A stretch of 64,000 nucleotides of DNA from Usitatibacter rugosus (lineage in GTDB: Bacteria; Pseudomonadota; Gammaproteobacteria; Burkholderiales; Usitatibacteraceae): assembly GCF_013003965.1 (NCBI RefSeq), contig NZ_CP053069.1, positions 1,209,419-1,273,418 on the forward strand. Direction: 5' to 3'. Positions 33,682 to 42,617 of this stretch are shown here, piece by piece. The translations under genes and the position numbers were made by a program. The first letter of the stretch is position 1, and every line of letters begins with the position of its first letter. The notes beneath the pieces were generated by a model that saw only the letters and a list, made by a program, of their open reading frames with translations, was not told the origin of the DNA and searched no databases.

Positions 33682-34998
33682 TCAGTCGACGATCGCCTGG
33701 TACACGAGGTTCTTGATCATGCGGCGGAAGTAGGGGCGATTCGGGCTCGCCGCCGGCGTCATGAACACCGCCACCAGCTGTTCCTTCGGATCGACCCAGA
33801 AGAACGTGCCCGAGTACCCCGCCCACATGAACTCGCCCGCGGAACCGGCCACGCCTGCGACGCCGTCGCCCTGCCGGACCATGAAGCCCAGGCCGAACGT
33901 GTAGCCCTTCACGCCCATCAGCAGCTCGCCGGGTTGCAACGGCGTGGCGATGTTGCCTCCGAGCGAGTCGGAGGTCATGAGGCGGACGGTCGTGCGGCTC
34001 AGAATGCGGTTGCCGTCGAGCGTGCCGCCGTTCAGCAGCATCTGGCTGAAGCGCAGGTAGTCGCTGGCCGTGGAAACGGCGCCCGCGCCGCCCGAATCGT
34101 TCTTCGGTTGCGCGGAGACGTCGAGCAGGGGGAAGCCGCGCGGCGCGAAGCGGTCCTTGTCGAGCGTCTCGGTGACGCGTGGCATCTTCGCGGCCGGGAC
34201 CCAGAAGCCGGTGTCGACCATCATGAGCGGCTTCGTGATGCGCTCCTCGATCACTTCGGCGAGCCGCTTGCCTGAGGCGGCCTCGACCACGCGCCCGAGA
34301 ATGTCCACCGACAGGCTGTAGTTCCACGTGGTGCCCGGCTGGAACGCGAGCGGCACGGTGGACATGCGCTCGACCTGCTCGGCCGGCGTCACGCCGCGCG
34401 AGTCGTAGTCGAGGTCCTTGCGATAGACGCCCGCTTTCTCCAGGCCTTCCTTCACGGGCGCGTTCTGCGTGATCTCGCCGTACGCGAGCCCCGATGTGTG
34501 GCGCAGCAGGTCCTGCACGGTGATCGGACGATCGGCCGGCACCGTCGCGTAGGTGGTCGCGCCCGCGGCGTCCTTGGTCGCGACACTCACCTGCATCTTG
34601 TCCCAGCCCGGCAGGTATTTCGACACCGGGTCGGTGAGCTGGATCTTGCCGTCTTCCACCAGCAGCATGGCCGCGACCGAGGTGAGCGGCTTGGTCATCG
34701 AGTAGATGCGGAAGATGGAGTCCTCGACCATGGGCTTGCCCGACGCGGTCTGGTTGCCCCAGGCCTTGTGATAGACGAGCTTGCCCTTGCGCGCGACCAT
34801 CACGACGCCGCCGCGGAAGCTGCCGTCGGCGACCTCCTGCTTCATCACCTTGTCGATCTGCGTGAGCTTGGCTGAGGACATGCCGACGTCCTCCGGCTTC
34901 GCGGCCGGCAGCGGGGAGAGTGCCAGGGCGGCCGCGGGAACGAACGCGGCCAGTGCGGTCCACAAGCGCAGGGTGCGGCGGCGAGCGAGCGTTTCCAT
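33682..34998 (-). CDS. Serine hydrolase, class C beta-lactamase/penicillin-binding protein family
   Basis: This is a 438-residue exported protein of the beta-lactamase fold, more likely an esterase or peptidase than an antibiotic-resistance enzyme. The nucleophile motif SxxK is SMTK (Ser100, Lys103). The second motif is YSL in place of the usual YxN. The start at 34998 is chosen over the ATG at 35004 because GGAGGAG sits 6 bases before it. A twin-arginine-like basic stretch precedes a hydrophobic signal segment. It lies 35 bases after the amidohydrolase gene on the same strand, so the two may be co-transcribed. Confidence 0.85.
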   Translation of the reverse strand: METLARRRTLRLWTALAAFVPAAALALSPLPAAKPEDVGMSSAKLTQIDKVMKQEVADGSFRGGVVMVARKGKLVYHKAWGNQTASGKPMVEDSIFRIYSMTKPLTSVAAMLLVEDGKIQLTDPVSKYLPGWDKMQVSVATKDAAGATTYATVPADRPITVQDLLRHTSGLAYGEITQNAPVKEGLEKAGVYRKDLDYDSRGVTPAEQVERMSTVPLAFQPGTTWNYSLSVDILGRVVEAASGKRLAEVIEERITKPLMMVDTGFWVPAAKMPRVTETLDKDRFAPRGFPLLDVSAQPKNDSGGAGAVSTASDYLRFSQMLLNGGTLDGNRILSRTTVRLMTSDSLGGNIATPLQPGELLMGVKGYTFGLGFMVRQGDGVAGVAGSAGEFMWAGYSGTFFWVDPKEQLVAVFMTPAASPNRPYFRRMIKNLVYQAIVD

Positions 34999-35033
34999 GT
35001 CCATCTCCTCCGGGTTGTTATGGGAGCAGCGGT

Positions 35034-36311
35034 TCAGCGTGCGGGCGGGATGACTTCCCCACCCTTCACGACAGCGGCGACGGTTTCCAGCACCGTCACG
35101 TCCTTCAAGGGATCACCCTTCACGCCAACGAGATCGGCGTAGCGGCCCTTCTCGACGATGCCCACGTCGTCGCGGGCGAGCGCCTGCGAAGCATTCAGCG
35201 TGGCCGCTTGAATGGCCTGCAGCGGCGTCATGCCGTACTTCACCATGACCGCGAACTGCTTCGCGTTGTCGCCGTGCGGGTAGATTCCCGCGTCGGTGCC
35301 GAACACCATCTTTGCGCCGGCTGCCACCGCCTTGCGGAAGTTCTCGCGCTGCAGGTCGGTGATGTCGCGGTCCTTCTTGAGGTTCTCCTCGAGCACGCCG
35401 TTCTTCTTGCCCTCGAGCGCGGTGTACGTGCCGTTGTAGATGTCCATCGAGAGCCAGGCTCCGTGCTGCTTCGCGAGCGCGATGCCCTCGTCGTCGATCA
35501 GGCTCGCGTGCTCGATGGTGTTCACGCCGGCGCGGATGGCGTCCTTGATGCCGGAGGTGCCATGCGCATGCGCGGCGACCTGCAGGCCCTGCATCCTCGC
35601 TTCCTCGACGATCGTCTTCATCTCGGCGAGGCTCACCTGTTGCTGCCCGGGCTCGGTGTTGCGCGAGAAGACGCCGCCGGTGGCGCAGATCTTGATGACC
35701 TGCGCGCCGTACTTGCGGACCGCACGGACACTCTTGCGCGCTTCATCGGGGCTGTCGAAGCTGTAGGGGTTGCTCGCCTTGAACGAGGGCGGGAGGTACG
35801 TGCGGTCGCAGTGCCCACCGGTAGAGCCAAATGAATATCCGGCCGTCACGACTCGCGGGCCGATCACTTTTCCGGCCTCGATCGCTTGTCGCAGGCCCAC
35901 GTCGTTCCAGTCGGAGGCGCCGAGGTTGCGCACGGTGGTGAAGCCGGCGTCCAGCGTGCGGCGCGCCTGCGGCACCATGATCATCGACCAGAAGCGGTCG
36001 GTGAACTGGAGGTAGGTGTAGCCGCCATAGGTCGGATCGCTGTCCATGTGCACGTGCATGTCGATGAGGCCGGGCAGCAGCGTGAGGCCGGCGAGATCGA
36101 TGCGCTTCGCATCGGCGGGTGCGGGTAACTGCGCCTGCGTCTTCACGTCCACGATCTTGCCGTCGCGAACAAGGATCGCGGGCTTCTCGAGATATTTGCC
36201 GGCGCGCACGTCGAGAAGACGTTCGGCGGTGATGTAGGTGTCGGCGGCTGCGGCCAGCACGGGCAGCAAGGCGGCCATGCCCGAGATTGCGGCGATGCGG
36301 ATTTGTCTCAC
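35034..36311 (-). CDS. Exported metal-dependent amidohydrolase (imidazolonepropionase/prolidase-like)
   Basis: This is a 425-residue TIM-barrel amidohydrolase. Metal ligands are HVH in DMHVHMD, a probable carboxylated Lys in VIKICATGG, His in AAHAHGT and EHASL, and Asp in GTDAGI. The GTG start at 36311 is preferred because AGGGGGA lies just upstream and it gives an uninterrupted signal peptide (IAAISGMAALLPVLAAAAD). The longer ATG frame adds 16 unrelated residues. Family members hydrolyse dipeptides or cyclic amides. Its pairing with a periplasmic serine hydrolase suggests peptide or amide breakdown outside the cytoplasm. Confidence 0.88.
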   Translation of the reverse strand: MRQIRIAAISGMAALLPVLAAAADTYITAERLLDVRAGKYLEKPAILVRDGKIVDVKTQAQLPAPADAKRIDLAGLTLLPGLIDMHVHMDSDPTYGGYTYLQFTDRFWSMIMVPQARRTLDAGFTTVRNLGASDWNDVGLRQAIEAGKVIGPRVVTAGYSFGSTGGHCDRTYLPPSFKASNPYSFDSPDEARKSVRAVRKYGAQVIKICATGGVFSRNTEPGQQQVSLAEMKTIVEEARMQGLQVAAHAHGTSGIKDAIRAGVNTIEHASLIDDEGIALAKQHGAWLSMDIYNGTYTALEGKKNGVLEENLKKDRDITDLQRENFRKAVAAGAKMVFGTDAGIYPHGDNAKQFAVMVKYGMTPLQAIQAATLNASQALARDDVGIVEKGRYADLVGVKGDPLKDVTVLETVAAVVKGGEVIPPAR

Positions 36312-36400
36312 GAATTTTCCCCCTGGAATCGTCATCTTAGCCGGTTGGAGGAAGCGCATCGGTCGTGGTAAACCATGCGTACTCAGGGAGAAAAAAGATC

Positions 36401-39400
36401 ATGCGCAATCTGCTGACGCTTTTCGTCACTTCGTGTTTCCTGCTGTTAACCGCCCAGGCGAGCGCGGGAACCGGCGATCTCGACCCCACGTTCGGCACCG
36501 CCGGCATCGCGCGCTTGTCCTACGCGGAAGGCCGCGCGGTCAACGTGATGGGCTCCGTGAAGCTCCATGACGGTCGCATCGCGGTCGTGGGCGACATGGC
36601 CTCGCCGGTCGACGGCCTGCAGCACGTCGTCTTCTCGCGCCTCAACAGCGACGGCACCTTCGATGCCACGTTCGGAGACGCGGGCTGGGTCACGATGCCG
36701 GCGCCGATGACCGACGGGTGGCCGAGCACCAATCTTTCCTGCACCGCGACGGGCATCGCGCGCGGCGGGTCCTCGATCGTCGCGCTGGCCTCCTGTGGCG
36801 GCCGCATCGGGCTCTTCTCCATCACTCCCGATGGCACGCCGACCAGCGGCTTCGGGCCCTGGGGCGCGGGCTGGCGCATCGACGATGCGGGCGTGCTGAC
36901 GGCGCGCGCCGTCGCCGTCGATTCGCAGGGGCGGATCATCATCGGCGGCAGCCGCCGCCAGACGCCCACGGGGACTTCGAACGCGTTCATGCGGCGCTTC
37001 CTCCCCAACGGAACGCCGGATGCGAGCTTCGGCAATCAATTCAGCACCCCGGGCCTTTCGACCCAATCCCTGGCCGTGGGCGACGATGAGCTGCTCGCCC
37101 TCGCGGTGGATGCCACGGATCGCATCGTCGGCGTCGGCTACGGCACGGCGAGCCTGGGCGCCCCGCGCGTCATGATCGCGACGCGCTTCCAGGCCAACGG
37201 CCAGGTCGGCCCCTTCGGCATGACGAACAACGCCTGGGTGTCCTACACGGGAGAAGGCGATACGGCGCGCGCGGTCGCCATCGAGAACTCCGGCACCATC
37301 GTCGTGGCAGGCACGGCGAGCTACACGCACTGGAACGGGCAGTCGAGCTCCAAGTTCTATATCTGGCGCATTGCCGACACCGGCTACACCACGGCCGAGG
37401 GCGCGCAAGCGATCGACATCCCGATGGACGTGGCGAACGACGCCAACGCGTCGGCCTCGGCACTGCACATCACGCAGGATGGCTGGATCGTGATGGTGGC
37501 GGGTACGGTCTCGAACGCCACTGGCACGCGCACGGCGTATGCCTGTATCTACCCGGACAACCGGATCGCGACGTACTGTGGCCAGGGCGGGCGCTACTTC
37601 GGACCGCCGCCGGCCGACGGCGGCAGCGTGCTCGGCCTCTACGTCACGAGCAACTTTAAGTTCCTCTCCGTCGGCCGCAAGGGCGATGCCGTGGCCGTCG
37701 CACGCTTCTCGGACTACGAGGGCACCATCGACACCGCTTACGGCACGAACGGCGCGGGGATCTATGCGCCCTGGGCTGCTTCGCAGGTCGCGGTGAATGG
37801 GCTCGCCGTCCAGCCGGACGGCAAGCTGATCGTCGCCGCCACTTCCCAGGCAGGTGCAGCGCGCGTCGGACGCCTCACCGCGTCCGGGCAACCCGACACG
37901 ACATTCGGTACCGGCGGTTACTACGACCTTGGCATTGAAGGAAACACACGCTCGCTCGCCGCGCAGGCCGCGGCCGTGCAAGCCGACGGCAAGATCCTCG
38001 TGGCACTTCGCAGTGCGGTGCTGGAGGGCTTCAACGCGGGCCAGGCCATCGTCCTCGTGATCCGCCTCAACGCCGACGGCACTCGCGATGCGACCTGGAT
38101 TTCGTACGTGGTCGACGGCAAGCCGGCCGCGATCGCCATCAAGGGCGACGGACGCGTGGTCCTTCTCACCGCGGTCACGGCACCGGAACGCATGGCCCTC
38201 ACGCAGTTCGCGACGGACGGTTCGATCCAGGCGAGCGCGACTCTACTTGGGACCGGCGCCGAGGCACACGTCCCGGCCGCCCTGGCGCTCGACGCGAACG
38301 GCAATGCGCTCGCCGCGGGCTATACGCGCATGTCGAGCACGCTCGGCATGGTCGTGTACCGCTACACCGACATGCTGCAGCCCGACGCGGGGTGGGGCGG
38401 CGGCGCGTTCTCGATCGTCGATTTCGGCATGTCGAGCGCGGCGCGCGGCATCGCGATCGGTGCCGACGGCAAGGTGGTGCTCGCGGGGGCGTGCGGCAAT
38501 ACGGTGGCGCATCCCTGCTTCGCGCGCCTCGAGTCGAACGGCCAGCTCGATTGGGGCTTCGGCGTCAACGGGCGGGTGGTGCACACGCTCACGCCCTCGG
38601 GCGAGCGCGCCGTCTCCGCGCATGTCACGGCCGAAGGCAAGACCTTCGCGGCCATCGACCACCTGGGCGGCCTGGGCATCGCGCTCGTGCGAGCCGACGG
38701 AACGCTCGATCCTGCCGTTTCGGGCACGGGCTCCAATCTGCCGGTCACCAACGGCGACGCGGTCACCTCCGTGATGCAGGCCGACGGCCGCGTCGTGGTC
38801 GCCGGCAGCGATTCTTCGCCGGAGGGCGCGGCGTGGATCCTCGCGCGCTTCGAGCCGGACGTCGTGGTGCCGCCCGACACAGTGATCGACTACTTCTCGC
38901 CGCAGCAGTCGCCGACGCCGGTCCGCGACGCGATGTTTGCCTTCCAGTCGTCGAAGCCGTGGTCCACGTTCGAGTGCTCGCTCGACGGCAGCGACTTCAC
39001 GCCCTGCACGGTCCCGGTGTCGTTCACGAACCTCTCCGAGGGCACGCACACGTTCCGGGTCCGTGCGATCGACGCGGCAGGCGTCAAGGACCCGACTCCC
39101 GCCGAGCGCGCGTGGATCGTCGACCTGCCGCCGACGGTCGAGATCACGGGTGGACCCACGGCTCCGACCAACGCGATGCCGATCACGTTCACGTTCTTGT
39201 CGAACGATCCCGCCGCGACGTTCTACTGCCGCTTCGAGAGTCCGATGGGGCCGATGTGGCAAGGCCCGTGCCAGACGCCTTACCTCTGGGGCGGCTCGGA
39301 CGGTACCTACACGCTGTATGTGCGTGCGATGGATGCGGGCAACCAATCTTCGCCCGAGGTCTCGCGCACCTTCACGATCGACACCCAACCGCCGATGGCG

Positions 39401-40639
39401 ATGATCACGAGCAAGCCCGAGAATCCCTCGACGAGCAGCACTGCGACCTTCGTGTTCTCGGCCAACGAGTCCGCAGCGACGTTCGAATGCCTCAACGAGG
39501 GGATGGACTTCGCGCCCTGCGCGTCGCCGTTCACGCGCACGGGCTTGCCGCCGGGGTCGCACGTGTTCGCGTTGCGCGCCAAGGATCTCGCGGGCAATGT
39601 GAGCCAGGTGGTGGTTTACCAGTGGACGACTTCCCTGGCTCCGCCGGAGACGACGATTACCAGCGGGCCGACGGGCGTCTCCAGCGCCCCGGCGGTCTTC
39701 ACGTTCACCGCCAGCGCGTCGCCCGCGTCGTTCGAGTGCCGCGTGGACAACAGCTCGTATTTCGCCTGCGCGAGCCCGTTCAACCTCGGTACTCCTCCGC
39801 CGGGACCGCGCACGTTCGAGGTCCGGGCGATCGCGAACGGCATGCCGGATCCCACGCCCGCAACCGCGAGCTGGACCCAGGCGGCTGCCGGTGCGCCGGA
39901 CACGACGATCACGAGCGGGCCGAGCGGCGTGTCCACCGGCATCGCGGCCTTTACCTTCACGTCGAGCGTTTCGCCGGCGACGTTCGAGTGCCGCGTGGAC
40001 GGCGGCTCGCCCTTCCCGTGCTCGAGCCCGATCACCCTCGGCATGCCCCCCCTCGGGCCGCGTACGTTCGAGGTCCGGGCGATCGCAAGCGGCATGCCGG
40101 ACCCCACGCCGGCCATCTCGAGCTGGAACCAGGTGCAGCCGGCTGTGCCGAACACGTCGGTCTCGCCCAGCGCGCCGCCGGCGGCCTCGAGCTTGACGTT
40201 CACCTTCACGTCCTCGCTCCCGGGCTCCACGTTCGAATGCCGCCTCGACGGCGGCGGCTACGCGCCTTGCGCGAGCCCGTACACGGTCACCGGCCCCTTG
40301 GGCGTCCACGTGCTCTTCGTGCGCGCTCGGTTCGGCAACGACGTGGATCCCACGCCGTCGCAGGTCACGTTCTCCCTCCAGGCGGGGCCGGAGACGACGA
40401 TCACCCAGATGCCGGCGGCCGTGACGACGTCGACGACGGCGACGTTCCGCTATTCGGCGAGCCCCAGCGCGGCAGGGTACGAATGCAAGATGGATGGCGA
40501 GCCGTTCGTGGGCTGCTCACCGAGCGGCACGACGTACGGCGGGCTTACTCACACGACGCACACGTTCCAGGTGCGCGCGCGCAACAGCAGCGGGGTCTTC
40601 GATGCGACCCCGGCAACCTACACGTGGCGGATCCAGTGA
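36401..40639 (+). CDS. Large secreted delta-60 repeat (DUF5122) and Ig-like repeat protein
   Basis: This is a 1412-residue exported protein. The ATG at 36401 follows CAGGGAG and opens a signal peptide ending AQASA. Residues about 22-810 contain delta-60 type repeats (patterns LDPTFGTAG, DATFGDAG, PDTTFGTGG, VQPDGKLIV), which form a propeller-like fold. Residues about 830-1412 hold seven tandem Ig-like domains of about 80 residues, each with two cysteines (FECxxDG and PCxxP) and a closing VRAxD segment. The paired cysteines suggest one disulphide per domain. Divergent from the amidohydrolase gene. Probably a surface or secreted adhesion-type protein; the ligand is unknown. Confidence 0.85.
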   Translation: MRNLLTLFVTSCFLLLTAQASAGTGDLDPTFGTAGIARLSYAEGRAVNVMGSVKLHDGRIAVVGDMASPVDGLQHVVFSRLNSDGTFDATFGDAGWVTMPAPMTDGWPSTNLSCTATGIARGGSSIVALASCGGRIGLFSITPDGTPTSGFGPWGAGWRIDDAGVLTARAVAVDSQGRIIIGGSRRQTPTGTSNAFMRRFLPNGTPDASFGNQFSTPGLSTQSLAVGDDELLALAVDATDRIVGVGYGTASLGAPRVMIATRFQANGQVGPFGMTNNAWVSYTGEGDTARAVAIENSGTIVVAGTASYTHWNGQSSSKFYIWRIADTGYTTAEGAQAIDIPMDVANDANASASALHITQDGWIVMVAGTVSNATGTRTAYACIYPDNRIATYCGQGGRYFGPPPADGGSVLGLYVTSNFKFLSVGRKGDAVAVARFSDYEGTIDTAYGTNGAGIYAPWAASQVAVNGLAVQPDGKLIVAATSQAGAARVGRLTASGQPDTTFGTGGYYDLGIEGNTRSLAAQAAAVQADGKILVALRSAVLEGFNAGQAIVLVIRLNADGTRDATWISYVVDGKPAAIAIKGDGRVVLLTAVTAPERMALTQFATDGSIQASATLLGTGAEAHVPAALALDANGNALAAGYTRMSSTLGMVVYRYTDMLQPDAGWGGGAFSIVDFGMSSAARGIAIGADGKVVLAGACGNTVAHPCFARLESNGQLDWGFGVNGRVVHTLTPSGERAVSAHVTAEGKTFAAIDHLGGLGIALVRADGTLDPAVSGTGSNLPVTNGDAVTSVMQADGRVVVAGSDSSPEGAAWILARFEPDVVVPPDTVIDYFSPQQSPTPVRDAMFAFQSSKPWSTFECSLDGSDFTPCTVPVSFTNLSEGTHTFRVRAIDAAGVKDPTPAERAWIVDLPPTVEITGGPTAPTNAMPITFTFLSNDPAATFYCRFESPMGPMWQGPCQTPYLWGGSDGTYTLYVRAMDAGNQSSPEVSRTFTIDTQPPMAMITSKPENPSTSSTATFVFSANESAATFECLNEGMDFAPCASPFTRTGLPPGSHVFALRAKDLAGNVSQVVVYQWTTSLAPPETTITSGPTGVSSAPAVFTFTASASPASFECRVDNSSYFACASPFNLGTPPPGPRTFEVRAIANGMPDPTPATASWTQAAAGAPDTTITSGPSGVSTGIAAFTFTSSVSPATFECRVDGGSPFPCSSPITLGMPPLGPRTFEVRAIASGMPDPTPAISSWNQVQPAVPNTSVSPSAPPAASSLTFTFTSSLPGSTFECRLDGGGYAPCASPYTVTGPLGVHVLFVRARFGNDVDPTPSQVTFSLQAGPETTITQMPAAVTTSTTATFRYSASPSAAGYECKMDGEPFVGCSPSGTTYGGLTHTTHTFQVRARNSSGVFDATPATYTWRIQ

Positions 40640-40669
40640 AGCGCTAGATGATCTCGAAGTAGCGCTTCA
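40637..40669. repeat. 10-bp inverted repeat at convergent gene ends, possible bidirectional terminator
   Basis: TGAAGCGCTA (40637-40646) pairs with TAGCGCTTCA (40660-40669) across a 13-base loop. The left arm contains the stop codons of both converging genes. No T-run follows on either strand, so terminator function is uncertain. Confidence 0.45.
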
Positions 40670-41996
40670 ATTCCCAGTCCGTCACGGCATCCAGCCACTG
40701 CCGCCACTCCCACTCGCGGGTGGCGGCGAAGTGGTCGACGAACTCGTCACCGAACCAGTCCCGCGCGACCTTCGATTGCTTGAGGTTGCGCGTGGTCTCG
40801 ATCAGCGTGCGCGGAGCACGGGGAATGTGCTCCGAGCCCTGGTTGCTGCCGTGGATCGGCTTCTGCGTGAGCTTGAATCCCTTCTCCACGCCGTGTAGTC
40901 CGGCGGCGATGACGGCGGCCGTCGCGAGATAGGGGTTCATGTCGGCGCCGGGGCATCGTGTCTCGAGGCGCATCGACTTCGATGATCCGGGGATCACGCG
41001 GAACGAGGCCGTGCGGTTGTCCACGGCCCACGTGGGCTTCACCGGTGCCCAGAAACCGTCGACGAGGCGTTTGTACGAATTGATGGTGGGCCAGAACATC
41101 GGCGCCATCTCCATCAGCACCGCGCACTGGCCGGCGAGGTAGCTCTCGAAGAGCTTCGACATGCCGCCGTTCTTCCCCTTCGCGTCGTGGAAGAGGTTCT
41201 TCTTGCCGTCGGTGAGGCTCTGGTGCAAATGGCCCGAGCAGCCCGGGTAGCTCGCGTTCCACTTCGCCATGAACGACGGCATGATCCCGAAGCGATGGCC
41301 GATCTCCTTGGCCGCGGTCTTGAAGAGCAGCGCGCGGTCGGCTTGCTCGAGCGCTTCGGAAAACTGGATCGCCACCTCGTACACACCCGGCCCGGTCTCG
41401 GTGTGCAGGCCCTCGATGGGAATGCCGAACGCCGCGCATTCGTCCATGAGCGCATTGAAATATTCACGATTCAGGTTCGCGCGCAGCAGCGAGTAGCCGA
41501 ACATGCCGGGCGTCAGCGTGGTGGGTCCCACGCCCTTCTTCTCGTTCCAGCTCTGCGGCGTCTCGGCGAAGTTGAAGAACTCGTACTCGGCGCCGACCAT
41601 CGCGCCGAAGCCCATCTTCTCGGCGCGGGCGAGCACGCGCTTCAGCGTCTGGCGTGGGCAGGCGGGGTGGGGCTTGCCGTCGGCGGTGACGAAATCGCCG
41701 AGGAAGAAGTCGACGTTGTTGTCCCACGGCACCTTGCGGTGGGTGGAGAGGTCGAGCCGCGCCAATGCATCCGGGAAGCCGTGCTGCCATCCCGTGAGCT
41801 GCGCGTTGTCGTAGCACTGGTCGTGCATGTCCCAGCCGAATACGACGTCGCAGAAGCCGAAGCCCCCATCGACCGCGGAGAAGAATTTGTCGCGATGGAG
41901 GTACTTGCCGCGCAGGACGCCGTCGATGTCCGAGACCGCGACCTTGACCTTGCCTGCGTTCGACTTGCGGATTGCTTCGACGACATCCTTCGCCAT
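40644..41996 (-). CDS. Glutamine synthetase-like gamma-glutamyl-amine ligase
   Basis: This is a 450-residue ATP-dependent ligase of the glutamine synthetase superfamily. It has the catalytic-domain motifs GAEYEFF, GHLHQSL, RTASFRVI and the metal/adenylate segment RLETRCPGADMNPYL. The N-terminal beta-grasp is present (VAVSDIDGVLRGKYL). Its divergence from GlnA suggests it couples glutamate to an amine other than ammonia, as PuuA does for putrescine. It lies 75 bases downstream of the PhnZ-like gene, separated by a palindromic repeat. Candidate substrates are polyamines (a PuuD-like hydrolase is 10 kb away) or an aminophosphonate; both are inferences. Confidence 0.85.
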   Translation of the reverse strand: MAKDVVEAIRKSNAGKVKVAVSDIDGVLRGKYLHRDKFFSAVDGGFGFCDVVFGWDMHDQCYDNAQLTGWQHGFPDALARLDLSTHRKVPWDNNVDFFLGDFVTADGKPHPACPRQTLKRVLARAEKMGFGAMVGAEYEFFNFAETPQSWNEKKGVGPTTLTPGMFGYSLLRANLNREYFNALMDECAAFGIPIEGLHTETGPGVYEVAIQFSEALEQADRALLFKTAAKEIGHRFGIMPSFMAKWNASYPGCSGHLHQSLTDGKKNLFHDAKGKNGGMSKLFESYLAGQCAVLMEMAPMFWPTINSYKRLVDGFWAPVKPTWAVDNRTASFRVIPGSSKSMRLETRCPGADMNPYLATAAVIAAGLHGVEKGFKLTQKPIHGSNQGSEHIPRAPRTLIETTRNLKQSKVARDWFGDEFVDHFAATREWEWRQWLDAVTDWELKRYFEII

Positions 41997-42010
41997 TCCC
42001 TGCCTCCGAT

Positions 42011-42074
42011 TAAATGGGGTCAGACTCCATTCACGTCGACAAAGATTAGCCTAAATGGAGTCTGACCCCATTTA
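42011..42074. repeat. REP-like palindromic element, GGGGTCAGACTCC family, copy 2
   Basis: A 21-bp perfect inverted repeat has arms at 42011-42031 and 42054-42074 and a 22-base spacer. With a one-base bulge the pairing extends about 4-5 bp further out (CCGAT with TCGG). The arms share GGGGTCAGACTCC with the element at 31858-31938 but have different flanks. The right arm supplies the TAA stop of the PhnZ-like gene. It lies between that gene and the glutamine-synthetase-like gene on the same strand, so it may reduce read-through. Confidence 0.9.
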
Positions 42075-42617
42075 TCGGACGCAGCGGGAGACGATACCGA
42101 GGTAGTGCTGGAGGTCGGGTGTGGGCTTGCCGTGGACCTTGGCCTGGTCGTCCCAGCGGCGCACGCGCATCGCATCGCGGGCATAGGGCTTGGCGGCGAA
42201 GATCCTGGCTTCCTCGGGCGTGTAGGTGCCGCCCTGGAGCTCGAGGGAGCGCTTCGAATCGGCGGAGAGCGCGTCGTAGTAGCCCGGCTCCAGCGCACAG
42301 AGCGCGCGCTTGGCATCCACGTGCAGGCGGATGGGTTCGACCACATCGGGCGGGAAGAGCGGGCGGATGAACGGCACCGCGAAGTACTGGTGTTGATCGT
42401 CGATGCCGCGAACGGTCGGCGACTCGCCCTGGGGGTTCAGCATATGGCCCAGGTCGTGGAGGAACGCGGCGGCCACCAGTGCGTCGCCGGCGCCCTCGGA
42501 TTCCGCGAGCTGGGCGCATTGCAGGGCGTGCTCGAGCTGCGTCACGCCCTCGCCGCTGTACTCGATGTGTCCGTGGGCCTTAAAGAGCTTCTCGATGTCG
42601 GGGAGGGTGAGAGCCAT
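42072..42617 (-). CDS. PhnZ-like HD-domain di-iron oxygenase, phosphonate-associated
   Basis: This is a 181-residue HD-domain protein. PhnZ oxidatively cleaves the C-P bond of 2-amino-1-hydroxyethylphosphonate to glycine and phosphate. The expected di-iron ligands align by position: His30, His54, Asp55, His76, His99 and Asp156. The substrate-site pair Tyr20 and Glu23 (EYSGEG) is also present. The start overlaps the end of the Na/Pi cotransporter gene by 38 bases. Its stop codon lies in a palindromic repeat. No gene for the partner PhnY-type 2-oxoglutarate hydroxylase is seen in the window. The family assignment is strong; the precise substrate is not settled. Confidence 0.85.
   Translation of the reverse strand: MALTLPDIEKLFKAHGHIEYSGEGVTQLEHALQCAQLAESEGAGDALVAAAFLHDLGHMLNPQGESPTVRGIDDQHQYFAVPFIRPLFPPDVVEPIRLHVDAKRALCALEPGYYDALSADSKRSLELQGGTYTPEEARIFAAKPYARDAMRVRRWDDQAKVHGKPTPDLQHYLGIVSRCVR

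Noticed and set aside
35034-36359. Longer amidohydrolase start at ATG 36359
   Set aside because: The GTG at 36311 has AGGGGGA just upstream and directly opens a signal peptide; the extra 16 residues would sit before the signal sequence.
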